Assembly: GCF_023661085.1 (NCBI RefSeq)
Contig: NZ_JAHDJT010000034.1
Span: 1 to 11,150, forward strand
Direction: 5' to 3'
Source of the DNA: Wolbachia pipientis
Lineage (GTDB): Bacteria > Pseudomonadota > Alphaproteobacteria > Rickettsiales > Anaplasmataceae
Length of the DNA: 11,150 nucleotides
The notes beneath the pieces were generated by a model. That model did no database searches, was not told where the DNA came from, and saw nothing but the letters and a program-made list of their open reading frames with translations. The position numbers were made by a program, and so were the translations under genes. Positions 1 through 6,542 of this stretch are shown here, piece by piece. Numbering within the stretch: the stretch's first letter is position 1; every line of letters starts with the position of its first letter.

Positions 1-92
1 TTTTAACCTGTACAGATTGGGAAGTTAAACAAATAGCTTCAATACTATGATAAGGATAACGGCGAAGGTTGTCAAGTAGTTTTTTTGTTTCT
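1..92 (-). repeat. Left copy of ~93-bp inverted repeat carrying an outward promoter
   Basis: The reverse complement of this stretch matches 10887-10979 with three differences: a 7- versus 8-base A run, one C/T and one T/A. Similarity stops at about position 92 on the inner side. The outer limit is unknown because the window begins inside the repeat. The repeat holds a promoter-like pair read to the left, so this copy would drive transcription out of the window. Its identity is not recognised; a dispersed genomic repeat or the 5' end of a repeated gene are both possible. Confidence 0.9.
47..75 (-). promoter_or_regulatory. Sigma70-type promoter in left repeat, facing left
   Basis: Read on the minus strand, TTGACA (75-70) is followed after 17 bp by TATCAT (52-47). 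The -35 is a perfect consensus and the spacing is optimal. The right repeat copy has the same two hexamers at the same spacing; only the spacer and the flank differ. Confidence 0.65.
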
Positions 93-303
93 ATTGAGTG
101 GCTTTTCTCTACTGTTGTCTTGTATCTTGTCAAAAGTATCTAATGTTTTAAGCTTAGGCATTAGATGGAACAAGGAAGAACTCTTTAAGTGCTTCTTTTG
201 CCCACAGTTGGCAGGTTTGAGTGAATTTATGATATATTTTATTTACCTCCCCCAATAATAAAAGTTGGTATTGTATCTTCTTCGTATCAAAAGAACTTGT
301 TTT
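93..303. other. Non-coding stretch between left repeat and the atpG promoter
   Basis: I see no convincing gene here. The minus strand has one 59-codon open stretch (333 down to 157, stop at 156-154) containing a run reading QLWAKEALKEFFLVPSNA. It has no ATG, and its only TTG start would give about 33 residues. A perfect 8-bp inverted repeat, ATCTAATG (138-145) and CATTAGAT (159-166), overlaps the stop codon of that frame. The combination could be the decayed 3' end of a gene with its terminator, or chance in AT-rich DNA. Confidence 0.4.
138..166 (-). terminator. Possible hairpin terminator of a minus-strand gene remnant
   Basis: Perfect 8-bp arms ATCTAATG and CATTAGAT enclose a 13-nt loop. 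Read on the minus strand, the hairpin overlaps the stop codon of a 59-codon open frame and is followed by ACTTTT. The stem is AT-rich and the T tract is short, so a terminator role is only suggested. Confidence 0.25.
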
Positions 304-332
304 TTGACATGAACAGTTGTATATTTTAATAA
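304..332 (+). promoter_or_regulatory. Promoter of atpG
   Basis: A perfect -35 TTGACA (304-309) is followed after 17 bp by TAATAA (327-332), a partial match to the -10 consensus. Initiation would fall near 339-341, leaving a leader of about 10 nt before the ATG at 351. The same hexamer pair and spacing occur upstream of rpsD. Confidence 0.5.
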
Positions 333-350
333 ATCAGAGTTGTATATAGA

Positions 351-1223
351 ATGAAGAGCTTAAAGGAATTGTCCTTAAGAATCAAGAATATTAGGTCTGT
401 ACAGAAAACTACAAAAATAATGCAAATGGTTTCTGCAGCGAAGTTATTGCAGAGCCAAAAAAAGCTATCAAGTTCAAAATTGTATATATCTAAGCTGCAT
501 AGCATTGTTTCTTCATTAGTGTTAGCGGTTAATCAAGAATTATTGGCAAAAGTTTTAAACACTAGTGATGATGATCCTTACCTAGTATTTATTATTGCAT
601 CTGATCGCGGCTTGTGCGGCAACTTTAATTCTTCCATTGTCAAATTTAGTCAAGAGCATGTAAATAAGTTAATCACAAATGGCAGAAGGGTAGATATTGT
701 ATTTTGGGGTAAAAAAGCTTTTGATATAGGTAAAAATAGGTTTGATTCTAAAAGTATTTTAAAAATTGAAAACAGCAAGGGAATTACGCTAAGGTATATA
801 GAATCTTTGATTGATAGTATGGATCTCAATCAGTACAATAAAATTGAGGTTTTCTATAACAAATTTTATAATACTTTCACACAAAAACCAACGTTGGAAA
901 CAATAAAACCATGGAGTAAAGATTCATCCTTGATTGATAACTCTCTGGCTGATTCAACAGCAGATTACAGCTATGAATATGAGCCACAAAATACTGAATT
1001 TATTTTACGATCTTTGATTCAAAGTTACGTTACAGCTGCCCTTTACTCTGCTTTACTTGAGAGCACAGCAAGCGAGAATAGTGCTAGAATGGTTGCAATG
1101 GAATCAGCAAATAGAAACACTAAAGAGATGCTGGATAAGCTAGCACTGCTTTATAATCGTTCTCGTCAAGCAGCAATTACAACTGACTTGATCGAAGTCA
1201 TAGGTGGTGCAGAATCTTTATAG
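351..1223 (+). CDS. atpG: ATP synthase F1 subunit gamma
   Basis: Central rotor shaft of the F1 motor of F-type ATP synthase, on the cytoplasmic face of the inner membrane. It couples proton-driven rotation of the c-ring to ATP synthesis in the alpha3beta3 head. The protein has 290 residues, close to the usual ~287. The N-terminal helix (about 1-58) has the family pattern with [10 protein letters not shown] (22-31). A conserved [10 protein letters not shown] lies at 84-93, and the C-terminal helix (about 225-288) includes [12 protein letters not shown] and ends in [10 protein letters not shown]. The N- and C-terminal helices form the coiled-coil shaft in known structures. The ATG at 351 gives the family-typical N-terminus; the Shine-Dalgarno is weak. 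No other atp gene is adjacent: pmbA follows 18 bp downstream, so the gene is split from the rest of the ATP synthase operon, as is usual for scattered atp genes in Rickettsiales. It is intact, with no frameshift. Confidence 0.96.
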   Translation: MKSLKELSLRIKNIRSVQKTTKIMQMVSAAKLLQSQKKLSSSKLYISKLHSIVSSLVLAVNQELLAKVLNTSDDDPYLVFIIASDRGLCGNFNSSIVKFSQEHVNKLITNGRRVDIVFWGKKAFDIGKNRFDSKSILKIENSKGITLRYIESLIDSMDLNQYNKIEVFYNKFYNTFTQKPTLETIKPWSKDSSLIDNSLADSTADYSYEYEPQNTEFILRSLIQSYVTAALYSALLESTASENSARMVAMESANRNTKEMLDKLALLYNRSRQAAITTDLIEVIGGAESL

Positions 1224-1241
1224 AAACCTAAGGGGTAAGAA

Positions 1242-2576
1242 ATGAATATACTAAATATTGCATCAGATATCATCAAACTGATAAAAAAGCAGAGCCAAGA
1301 TGCAGAAGTTACAATATATGAAACCAACAAAATCTCGGTTTCTCAACGGCTATCAAAAATTGAACAAATATCACAATCTAAAAATTGCACGATAGGAATT
1401 AGAGCTATAGCAGGCAAGACCAAAGCTGCGTATATTTCTACAAACGATTTAAACAACCTTGGTGATACGGTCAATCAAGTAGTAGAAATGGCAAAGAACG
1501 CACCAGAAGATCCTTACATGAATTTTGCCATAGGTGGAGATAATTATATCTCTTCTACAGACTTAGGTGTCTTAGACAATAATGTTATAACTATTGATAA
1601 TTTAAAAGGGATTGCTGAAGCTACAGAAAATTCAGCTCTTGCATATAAAAATATCATTAACTCCGAGGGGGCCTCTTCTTCACATACCTTAGTAAACACA
1701 GCATTATCTACCGTTTCTGGTTTTATTGGTTCATTTAGCAAATCAATCTTTGTTAATCGGGTTTCCGTTGTTGCTGGAGAAGAAAGTGAAATGAAGGTTG
1801 GTTATGACTACGATGTAGCGTGCAATTTCGGCGATTTAAAGTCACCAGAATTAATAGGAAAAGAGGCAGCAAAAAGGGCAATTGATCAATTAAATTCGCG
1901 CACAATCAAAACTGGTAAATTTCCGGTTATTTTTGAAAAAAGAGCAGCAAAAGAGTTAGTGAAAAGTTTCGCTTCCGCTATAAATGGCAGTAATATTGTA
2001 AGTAACAGCTCTTTCTTGAGAGATAATTTGAATACTCAGATTTTCAACGATAGAATTAACATTATTGATGACCCATTATTGCCAAGGGGTATAGAATCAA
2101 GGCCATTTGATGGAGAAGGAATAACCAGCAGGAAAAATATACTTGTAAAGAACGGAGTACTACAAAATTGGATTTTAGACCTATATTCGGCTAAAAAATT
2201 AAACTTGGAAACAACAGGAAATGCAACTCGTGCAGGTAATGCCGCAATTGCTCCCACAGCTAGTAACCTTTATATTGAAAATAGCAATATATCGTTTGAG
2301 GAACTGATTGAGGAAGTGAAAGAGGGAATATACATAACTGATTTACTTGGTTTTGGTGTTAATCTGATCAATGGTGATTATAGTCAAGGCGCATCAGGAT
2401 TTTTTATAGAAAATGGAAAAATAACGTATCCAATACATGAGATTACTGTTGCTAGCAATTTAAAAGACATGTTTAGCAACTTAGTTGTTGCAAACGATTT
2501 AACTTTTTGTGGGCAATTTAATTCACCAATGATTAAAATTAGTGAAATGACAGTTGCAGGCTCGCTCAGCAATTAG
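1242..2576 (+). CDS. pmbA: TldE/PmbA family protein (metalloprotease partner)
   Basis: A member of the TldD/PmbA (TldE) family, 444 residues, close to the ~450 of E. coli PmbA. In characterised systems TldE pairs with TldD to form a heterodimeric zinc protease that trims peptides such as microcin B17 precursor and CcdA. TldD carries the HExxxH metal site and TldE does not. I see no HExxxH here, which supports TldE/PmbA rather than TldD. The N-terminal domain runs roughly 1-200. The C-terminal domain contains family-like stretches such as DDPLLPRGIESRPFDGEG, then TGNATRAGNA, TDLLGFGVNLINGDYSQGASGF and a final NSPMIKISEMTVAG. A good Shine-Dalgarno (AGGGGT at 1231-1236) supports the ATG at 1242. 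The 18-bp gap from atpG suggests co-transcription. No tldD is in the window. The substrate in an endosymbiont is unknown. Confidence 0.92.
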   Translation: MNILNIASDIIKLIKKQSQDAEVTIYETNKISVSQRLSKIEQISQSKNCTIGIRAIAGKTKAAYISTNDLNNLGDTVNQVVEMAKNAPEDPYMNFAIGGDNYISSTDLGVLDNNVITIDNLKGIAEATENSALAYKNIINSEGASSSHTLVNTALSTVSGFIGSFSKSIFVNRVSVVAGEESEMKVGYDYDVACNFGDLKSPELIGKEAAKRAIDQLNSRTIKTGKFPVIFEKRAAKELVKSFASAINGSNIVSNSSFLRDNLNTQIFNDRINIIDDPLLPRGIESRPFDGEGITSRKNILVKNGVLQNWILDLYSAKKLNLETTGNATRAGNAAIAPTASNLYIENSNISFEELIEEVKEGIYITDLLGFGVNLINGDYSQGASGFFIENGKITYPIHEITVASNLKDMFSNLVVANDLTFCGQFNSPMIKISEMTVAGSLSN

Positions 2577-2585
2577 AAAATTTAG

Positions 2586-2614
2586 TTGCATCAGGTACAA
2601 TAATTGTGTACTAT
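2586..2614 (+). promoter_or_regulatory. Candidate promoter of the csp-helicase pair
   Basis: TTGCAT (2586-2591) and TACTAT (2609-2614) are separated by 17 bp. Both match the sigma70 consensus only partly. Transcription from here would give a leader of about 130 nt before the cold-shock gene, similar in length to known csp leaders. Confidence 0.35.
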
Positions 2615-2648
2615 GACTGTGTAATGTTAGGATAGACTATGGAGTATA

Positions 2649-2675
2649 GAAGTTTAGTTTCAATAGCTAAGCTTC
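2649..2675 (+). promoter_or_regulatory. Leader hairpin upstream of the cold-shock gene
   Basis: GAAGTTTAG (2649-2657) pairs with CTAAGCTTC (2667-2675) in a 9-bp stem with one G-U pair and a 9-nt loop. No T tract follows, so it is not a typical intrinsic terminator for pmbA. Its place in the long csp leader suggests an RNA element affecting mRNA stability or temperature response. That role is inference. Confidence 0.4.
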
Positions 2676-2750
2676 GGGCATTCCCAATTATAATTTCAAA
2701 GTTTTTCATCACATTAGTAAGGTTAGTTAATAGTTTTAGGAGTTGTTCAA

Positions 2751-3005
2751 ATGGAATTTGGTAATATAAAGTGGTTTAATGCCGAAAAGGGTTATGGTTT
2801 TATTAAGCCAGAGGCTAAAGGAAGTGATGTTTTCATACATATCAGTACGTTAGAGCGTTCAGGAATAAGACCTGATTCACTTAGAGGAGAAAATAAGGAG
2901 AAGGGAATAAAAGGAGAAAGAGTAAGCTATGAGCTCAAAGAGGAGCGAGGTAGAAATGGAGAAGAGAAAAAATCTGCAATAAATTTAAAATTGCTAGAAA
3001 ACTAA
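2751..3005 (+). CDS. Cold-shock domain protein (CspA family)
   Basis: A small single-stranded nucleic-acid-binding protein of 84 residues with one cold-shock (OB-fold) domain. Such proteins act as RNA chaperones that melt mRNA secondary structure and can antiterminate transcription. RNP1 is visible as KGYGFI (13-18) and RNP2 as DVFIHIS (26-32), after the family opening GNIKWFNAEKGYG. The C-terminal half (about 45-75) is unusually charged, rich in Lys, Glu, Arg and Gly, and longer than the ~70-residue E. coli CspA. This resembles alphaproteobacterial forms with a longer loop. The ATG is supported by AGGAG at 2738-2742. An RNA helicase gene starts about 10 bp downstream. The two probably form one transcription unit acting on RNA structure; this pairing makes biological sense but is inferred from spacing. 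Confidence 0.94.
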   Translation: MEFGNIKWFNAEKGYGFIKPEAKGSDVFIHISTLERSGIRPDSLRGENKEKGIKGERVSYELKEERGRNGEEKKSAINLKLLEN

Positions 3006-3015
3006 TCGTATTTTG

Positions 3016-4269
3016 ATGGTGAAAGTTTTTGTGAGCAGCTTTCAGGAGATGAATCTTCCAGTTTTGCTTAGGCGAGCTCTAGACAAACACAATCTTTCTG
3101 TTCCAACTCCGATTCAAACACAGGCGATTCCTTTAGCTCTACGAGGTAAAGATATTCTCGGATCTGCTCAAACAGGAACTGGAAAAACTTTGGCGTTTGC
3201 TATTCCGTTGGTTGCTAAGTTATTAGATAAGTCTAATGCCGGTTCAGCCTTAGTTATAGTACCAACCCGAGAGTTAGCGCAGCAGGTAACGAATGAGGTA
3301 AGAAAACTCTTATTTCAAAATTCCGTGTTAAAGATTGCCTTACTAATTGGTGGTGAGCCTATCTTCAAGCAGCTAAATCAGCTTCGGAAAAAGCCGCGAA
3401 TTGTAATAGGTACTCCTGGTCGTATTATAGACCATATTGCACGTAAAACTTTGATTACTCACAATATCAACACTCTTGTGCTTGATGAAACAGACCGTAT
3501 GTTCGATATGGGTTTTGGAATTCAAATTGAAGAGATTATGAAATATCTGCCAAAAATACGGCAAACTCTAATGTTCTCTGCAACTCTTCCTGGTGATATA
3601 GTTAAACTTGCTGAGAAATATCTCAGTCAGCCAGAACGTGTTTCTGTTGAGCATGAAACTACAACTTCTACGAAAATCAAGCAAGAAATTATTTATGCAT
3701 CAGAATCAGAAAAGTATGGCAAACTTGTTACACAACTATGTCAGCGTGAAGGATCAATCATTATTTTTGTCAAAACAAAGCAAGGAGCAGATCAGCTGGC
3801 TAACAAATTGCGCGAAGATAACTATAGCACTTTAGTAATTCATGGTGACTTAAGACAGCATAAACGCGAAAGAGTCATCAATTCTTTTCGTCGTGGTCGC
3901 AATCAAATCATGGTTGCAACGGATGTTGCCTCTCGTGGTCTTGATATTCCCCACATACAACACGTTATCAATTATGATGTACCACAATCGCAAGCTGACT
4001 ACATTCATCGCATAGGTAGGACTGCACGCGCTGGGGCTGAAGGATACGCATTATCTTTCATTACACCTCAAGATAAGGGAAGGTTACCTGCACTTGTAGA
4101 CAAAAAAGGGGAGTTAAATTTTGACTCCAACGTGCAATTCAAAAAACGTAGTAGTAAAAAAAACTTTAAAAGACCAAATGCGCTGAAAACTAAATATAGT
4201 AAGAAAAGGATCAATACTTTCAAAGAGAGAAGCAGAGTGCTACAAAATGTACACTCTTCTATTTTTTAG
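3016..4269 (+). CDS. DEAD-box-type ATP-dependent RNA helicase (RhlE/DeaD-like), DETD variant
   Basis: A superfamily 2 RNA helicase that unwinds short RNA duplexes using ATP, with likely roles in ribosome assembly or mRNA turnover. Numbered from ATG 3016 (417 residues), the motifs run in order: Q motif PTPIQ (30-34) with the upstream Phe, motif I AQTGTGKT (51-58), Ia PTRELA (83-88), GG (112-113), Ib TPGR (133-136), motif II DETD (157-160), motif III SAT (188-190), motif V ATDVASRGLDIP (301-312), and motif VI HRIGRTAR (331-338). A Lys/Arg-rich tail (about 375-405) probably binds RNA. Motif II has Thr in place of the Ala of DEAD; the Mg2+/ATP acidic residues are retained. The start is uncertain: TTG 3013, ATG 3016 and GTG 3031 are all possible, and ATG 3049 would lose the Q-motif Phe. 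RhlE, DeaD/CsdA and SrmB subfamilies are hard to separate by eye. Confidence 0.93.
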   Translation: MVKVFVSSFQEMNLPVLLRRALDKHNLSVPTPIQTQAIPLALRGKDILGSAQTGTGKTLAFAIPLVAKLLDKSNAGSALVIVPTRELAQQVTNEVRKLLFQNSVLKIALLIGGEPIFKQLNQLRKKPRIVIGTPGRIIDHIARKTLITHNINTLVLDETDRMFDMGFGIQIEEIMKYLPKIRQTLMFSATLPGDIVKLAEKYLSQPERVSVEHETTTSTKIKQEIIYASESEKYGKLVTQLCQREGSIIIFVKTKQGADQLANKLREDNYSTLVIHGDLRQHKRERVINSFRRGRNQIMVATDVASRGLDIPHIQHVINYDVPQSQADYIHRIGRTARAGAEGYALSFITPQDKGRLPALVDKKGELNFDSNVQFKKRSSKKNFKRPNALKTKYSKKRINTFKERSRVLQNVHSSIF

Positions 4270-4372
4270 AAATTCAAATGTAAAAGGTAAGAAAAGGTGA
4301 TTTGAAAAGTTGCTAGATATCTAAGAATGAATGAAAAATCTTGACTGTTCCCAATAGATATCCAAATTTTCT

Positions 4373-4397
4373 GGGGGTGCCTTCACAACACCCTTTT
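4373..4397 (+). terminator. Possible intrinsic terminator after the helicase gene
   Basis: GGGTG (4375-4379) pairs with CACCC (4389-4393) around a 9-nt loop, extendable by G-T pairs at 4373-4374, and is followed by TTTT (4394-4397). It lies about 105 bp after the helicase stop. The T tract is short. Confidence 0.35.
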
Positions 4398-4460
4398 GGA
4401 TGGTAGGAGATGGGGTGCTGGAATGACACTATCATAAAGTGCAATGAGATCCCAGTGGGG

Positions 4461-4508
4461 CTACCTGGATGACAACGAAGGGTTGTTTTCATGACACCAT
4501 CCTGGTAG
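4461..4508. repeat. Nested palindrome, WPE/RPE-like
   Basis: CTACCTGGATG (4461-4471) and CATCCTGGTAG (4498-4508) are inverted copies with one mismatch. Inside lies a smaller hairpin, ACAAC (4472-4476) with GTTGT (4482-4486). Pairing continues partly outside the arms. It looks like a degraded member of a dispersed palindromic family, but no second full copy is in the window. Confidence 0.5.
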
Positions 4509-4570
4509 GCTCAAACCACAGTGTTCATGCAATTGTAAGCGATACAGGTTGGGCAGTTCTGATCACTAGT

Positions 4571-5680
4571 CTATATATTTCTAAACGCAATACGCTTACG
4601 AAATTTTAGTGCAATAGCTTGGTTTCTACTAAAAGACAGCATTATGCCAAGAGCAATGCTTGAAGATAAAAGGGAAGAGCCGCCATAGCTAAGTAATGGC
4701 AAAGTTATACCAGTGGTGGGAAAAATGCTTAACGTTACCCCTATGTTTATTATAAATTGTGCGATAAATTGAATCGAAATACCGAGAATTACCAGCAGAT
4801 TGAATAATTCACTTTCTCTATGTGCAACATAGAGTAAACGAGCGGAAATGATGCCAAACAACATCAATGTGGCTAAACACATAACCAAACCAAATTCTTC
4901 TGCTAAGACAGAAAATACAAAATCTGTATGACTATCAGGAAGAAAGATTTTGACGCTACCTTCGCCAGGACCAACACCGGTTAACTGGCCTTTTTTGAAT
5001 GCTTCCAATGATTTTATGACTTGGAAATTATCACGCTGTGTAAAAAAGAGAAAATTGTAAACCCTTTGCTTTATATGCGGAAAACACAAGTAAGCCGTTG
5101 CAATTCCAGTTGTAACTATTCCTACTATACATACAAAGTATAAAAGTGGTATACACGCAATAAACATTTGGCCGGTAAAAGAATATGTCAAAAGCATGGA
5201 CATACTGAAATCGGGCTGTAAAAGTAACAATGTAAAAATCAACAGAAATATTATGATTGATACGTGAATTTTAAACTTCATTCCGCTAGCCAAGACACCA
5301 GCTATAACAACAGAAAAAAATGGCCTTACAAACTCAGATGGCTGAATTGAAATTTTGACAACATATAACCATCGTTTCGCCCCTTTTGCTTCCATGCCAA
5401 GTATTACCACAGCTACCATTAGAATAATAAACAGAGTAAAACCCACAAACGAGAGGTTAAGTATGGTTTTTATATTGAGAAAAGAAAATGTTACTAGGGT
5501 AACCAGTGACAGGACTATATAAACTGTGTGGCGCTGTATAAAATAATTTTGCGGTAGAGAAAGGCGCTGTGCGATAGCAGGACTTGCCGAATGAACAAGA
5601 ACGAAGCTTATAGTCAGCAAAAGGACTACTGGAGTAATGAGATAATAATCTAGTGTTCTATACCAGAGTTTGATGTTCAT
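4571..5680 (-). CDS. ftsW: FtsW-type SEDS glycosyltransferase (cell division)
   Basis: An integral membrane protein of the SEDS family, 369 residues with about ten hydrophobic segments. FtsW polymerises lipid II glycan strands at the division septum together with a class B PBP; RodA is its elongation counterpart. Visible family motifs are KGAKRW (99-104), IQPSEF (112-117), GVGPGEG (235-241), [18 protein letters not shown] (247-264) and [30 protein letters not shown] (311-340, key residues P321, T322, G324, P328, Y332, GG 333-334). Asp253 in HTDF corresponds to the catalytic Asp of SEDS enzymes. The SHTDF and [12 protein letters not shown] wording favours FtsW over RodA. The ATG overlaps the ubiE stop (ATGA), so translation is probably coupled. 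Wolbachia has no classical cell wall but retains lipid II synthesis, so this protein may make minimal septal glycan. Confidence 0.88.
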   Translation of the reverse strand: MNIKLWYRTLDYYLITPVVLLLTISFVLVHSASPAIAQRLSLPQNYFIQRHTVYIVLSLVTLVTFSFLNIKTILNLSFVGFTLFIILMVAVVILGMEAKGAKRWLYVVKISIQPSEFVRPFFSVVIAGVLASGMKFKIHVSIIIFLLIFTLLLLQPDFSMSMLLTYSFTGQMFIACIPLLYFVCIVGIVTTGIATAYLCFPHIKQRVYNFLFFTQRDNFQVIKSLEAFKKGQLTGVGPGEGSVKIFLPDSHTDFVFSVLAEEFGLVMCLATLMLFGIISARLLYVAHRESELFNLLVILGISIQFIAQFIINIGVTLSIFPTTGITLPLLSYGGSSLLSSSIALGIMLSFSRNQAIALKFRKRIAFRNI

Positions 5681-6396
5681 TTTGTTCCAATGTGTAATGC
5701 CACTATTCCATAGCTCATATTATGAAACTCAACATTCTTAAAGCCTACTTCTTCAATTTCAATTTTAAACTCAGCCTGAGTTGGAAACTCTCTGATGCTT
5801 TTCACTAAATATTCATAAGAACTCCTATCTTTAGCAACTATGCTGCCAATTTTGGGAATTACTTTAAATGAATATAAGTCATAAAATTTGGCGAATATTT
5901 CATTCTGATAGTGCATAGGGGCAAACTCCAGGCAGATAAATTTCCCATTTGGTTTTAATACCCTATATGCTTCACTTAAAGCCTTCTTGCGGCTGGAAAC
6001 ATTTCGAATGCCAAAGGCTATTGTGCAGTAATCAAATTCGAGATCTTCAAACGGTAAGCTTTCTGCATTTGCACACACCCAATTAAAATTAAACTGGTTT
6101 GCATTTATAGCTTTATCGCGGCCTCTGCTCAGCATATTTTGATTTATATCGCATATTGTGACCTGAGCGCTTGGTTCTTTTCTCGCTATTCTTATTGCTA
6201 TATCTCCAGTTCCTCCAGCGATATCTAAAACCTTAGAGTTTTTTGTAAAATGCATACTATTTACCACCTTATCCTTCCATAGCCTGTGCATTCCAAGGCT
6301 CATTATATCATTCATAACATCGTAGCGATTTGCTACGGAATCGAATACCTCTTTAATTAATTGTGATTTATCCATGCTATCTATTATATCAATCAT
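5677..6396 (-). CDS. ubiE: Ubiquinone biosynthesis C-methyltransferase UbiE
   Basis: An SAM-dependent class I methyltransferase that C-methylates the benzoquinol ring in ubiquinone synthesis (demethylmenaquinone in organisms that make menaquinone). The protein has 239 residues against ~251 in E. coli. UbiE signature 1 is present as [16 protein letters not shown] (25-40). The SAM-binding motif I is [10 protein letters not shown] (56-65). The acidic residue after strand 2 is in ICDINQNML (81-89), and the [10 protein letters not shown] segment is at 127-136. Signature 2 appears as [14 protein letters not shown] (145-158), with Asn where Gly is common. ATG 6396 is the longest start; ATG 6375 would give a protein seven residues shorter and is also possible. 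It overlaps ftsW by 4 bp downstream and is divergent from the MFS gene. It fits an organism with an aerobic respiratory chain using ubiquinone. Confidence 0.94.
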   Translation of the reverse strand: MIDIIDSMDKSQLIKEVFDSVANRYDVMNDIMSLGMHRLWKDKVVNSMHFTKNSKVLDIAGGTGDIAIRIARKEPSAQVTICDINQNMLSRGRDKAINANQFNFNWVCANAESLPFEDLEFDYCTIAFGIRNVSSRKKALSEAYRVLKPNGKFICLEFAPMHYQNEIFAKFYDLYSFKVIPKIGSIVAKDRSSYEYLVKSIREFPTQAEFKIEIEEVGFKNVEFHNMSYGIVALHIGTK

Positions 6397-6542
6397 TACA
6401 CTATACGATAATTTTATGAGATTTTTACAGGTCTTTTAATAGATCCCTTGCATAACCGTTTTAAACTTCTGTAGTTAAATTAATGTAACCAGTAAAGAAA
6501 ATGTATTATAATAAAACTTTTATAGCTCAGCGAATCCATTAA
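6397..6542. promoter_or_regulatory. Divergent promoter region of ubiE and the MFS gene
   Basis: For the plus strand, a perfect -10 TATAAT lies at 6507-6512 without a clear -35; initiation near 6519 would leave a leader of about 24 nt. For the minus strand, a TATAGT-like -10 is at 6405-6400. That would place ubiE initiation almost at its first codon, so ubiE may start leaderless or at ATG 6375. No operator-like repeats are evident. Confidence 0.4.

Larger units (their letters stand above)
4270..4570. other. Non-coding, palindrome-rich spacer between convergent genes
   Basis: This 301-bp stretch separates the helicase stop from the ftsW stop. I see no gene in it. It is locally more GC-rich than its surroundings and holds several short palindromes and related words (CTGGAATGACAC, CTGGATGACA, TGACACCATCC). 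This style resembles the degenerate palindromic intergenic repeats of Wolbachia and Rickettsia. It may also provide transcription termination for both flanking genes. Confidence 0.6.

Noticed and set aside
1544..2572. Three minus-strand ORFs inside pmbA
   Set aside because: They are shadows of a well-supported gene on the other strand, without ribosome binding sites or family-like sequence.
3049..3051. ATG 3049, preceded by CAGGAG, as the helicase start
   Set aside because: It would remove the conserved upstream Phe of the Q motif, so an upstream start is more likely despite the better Shine-Dalgarno-like sequence.
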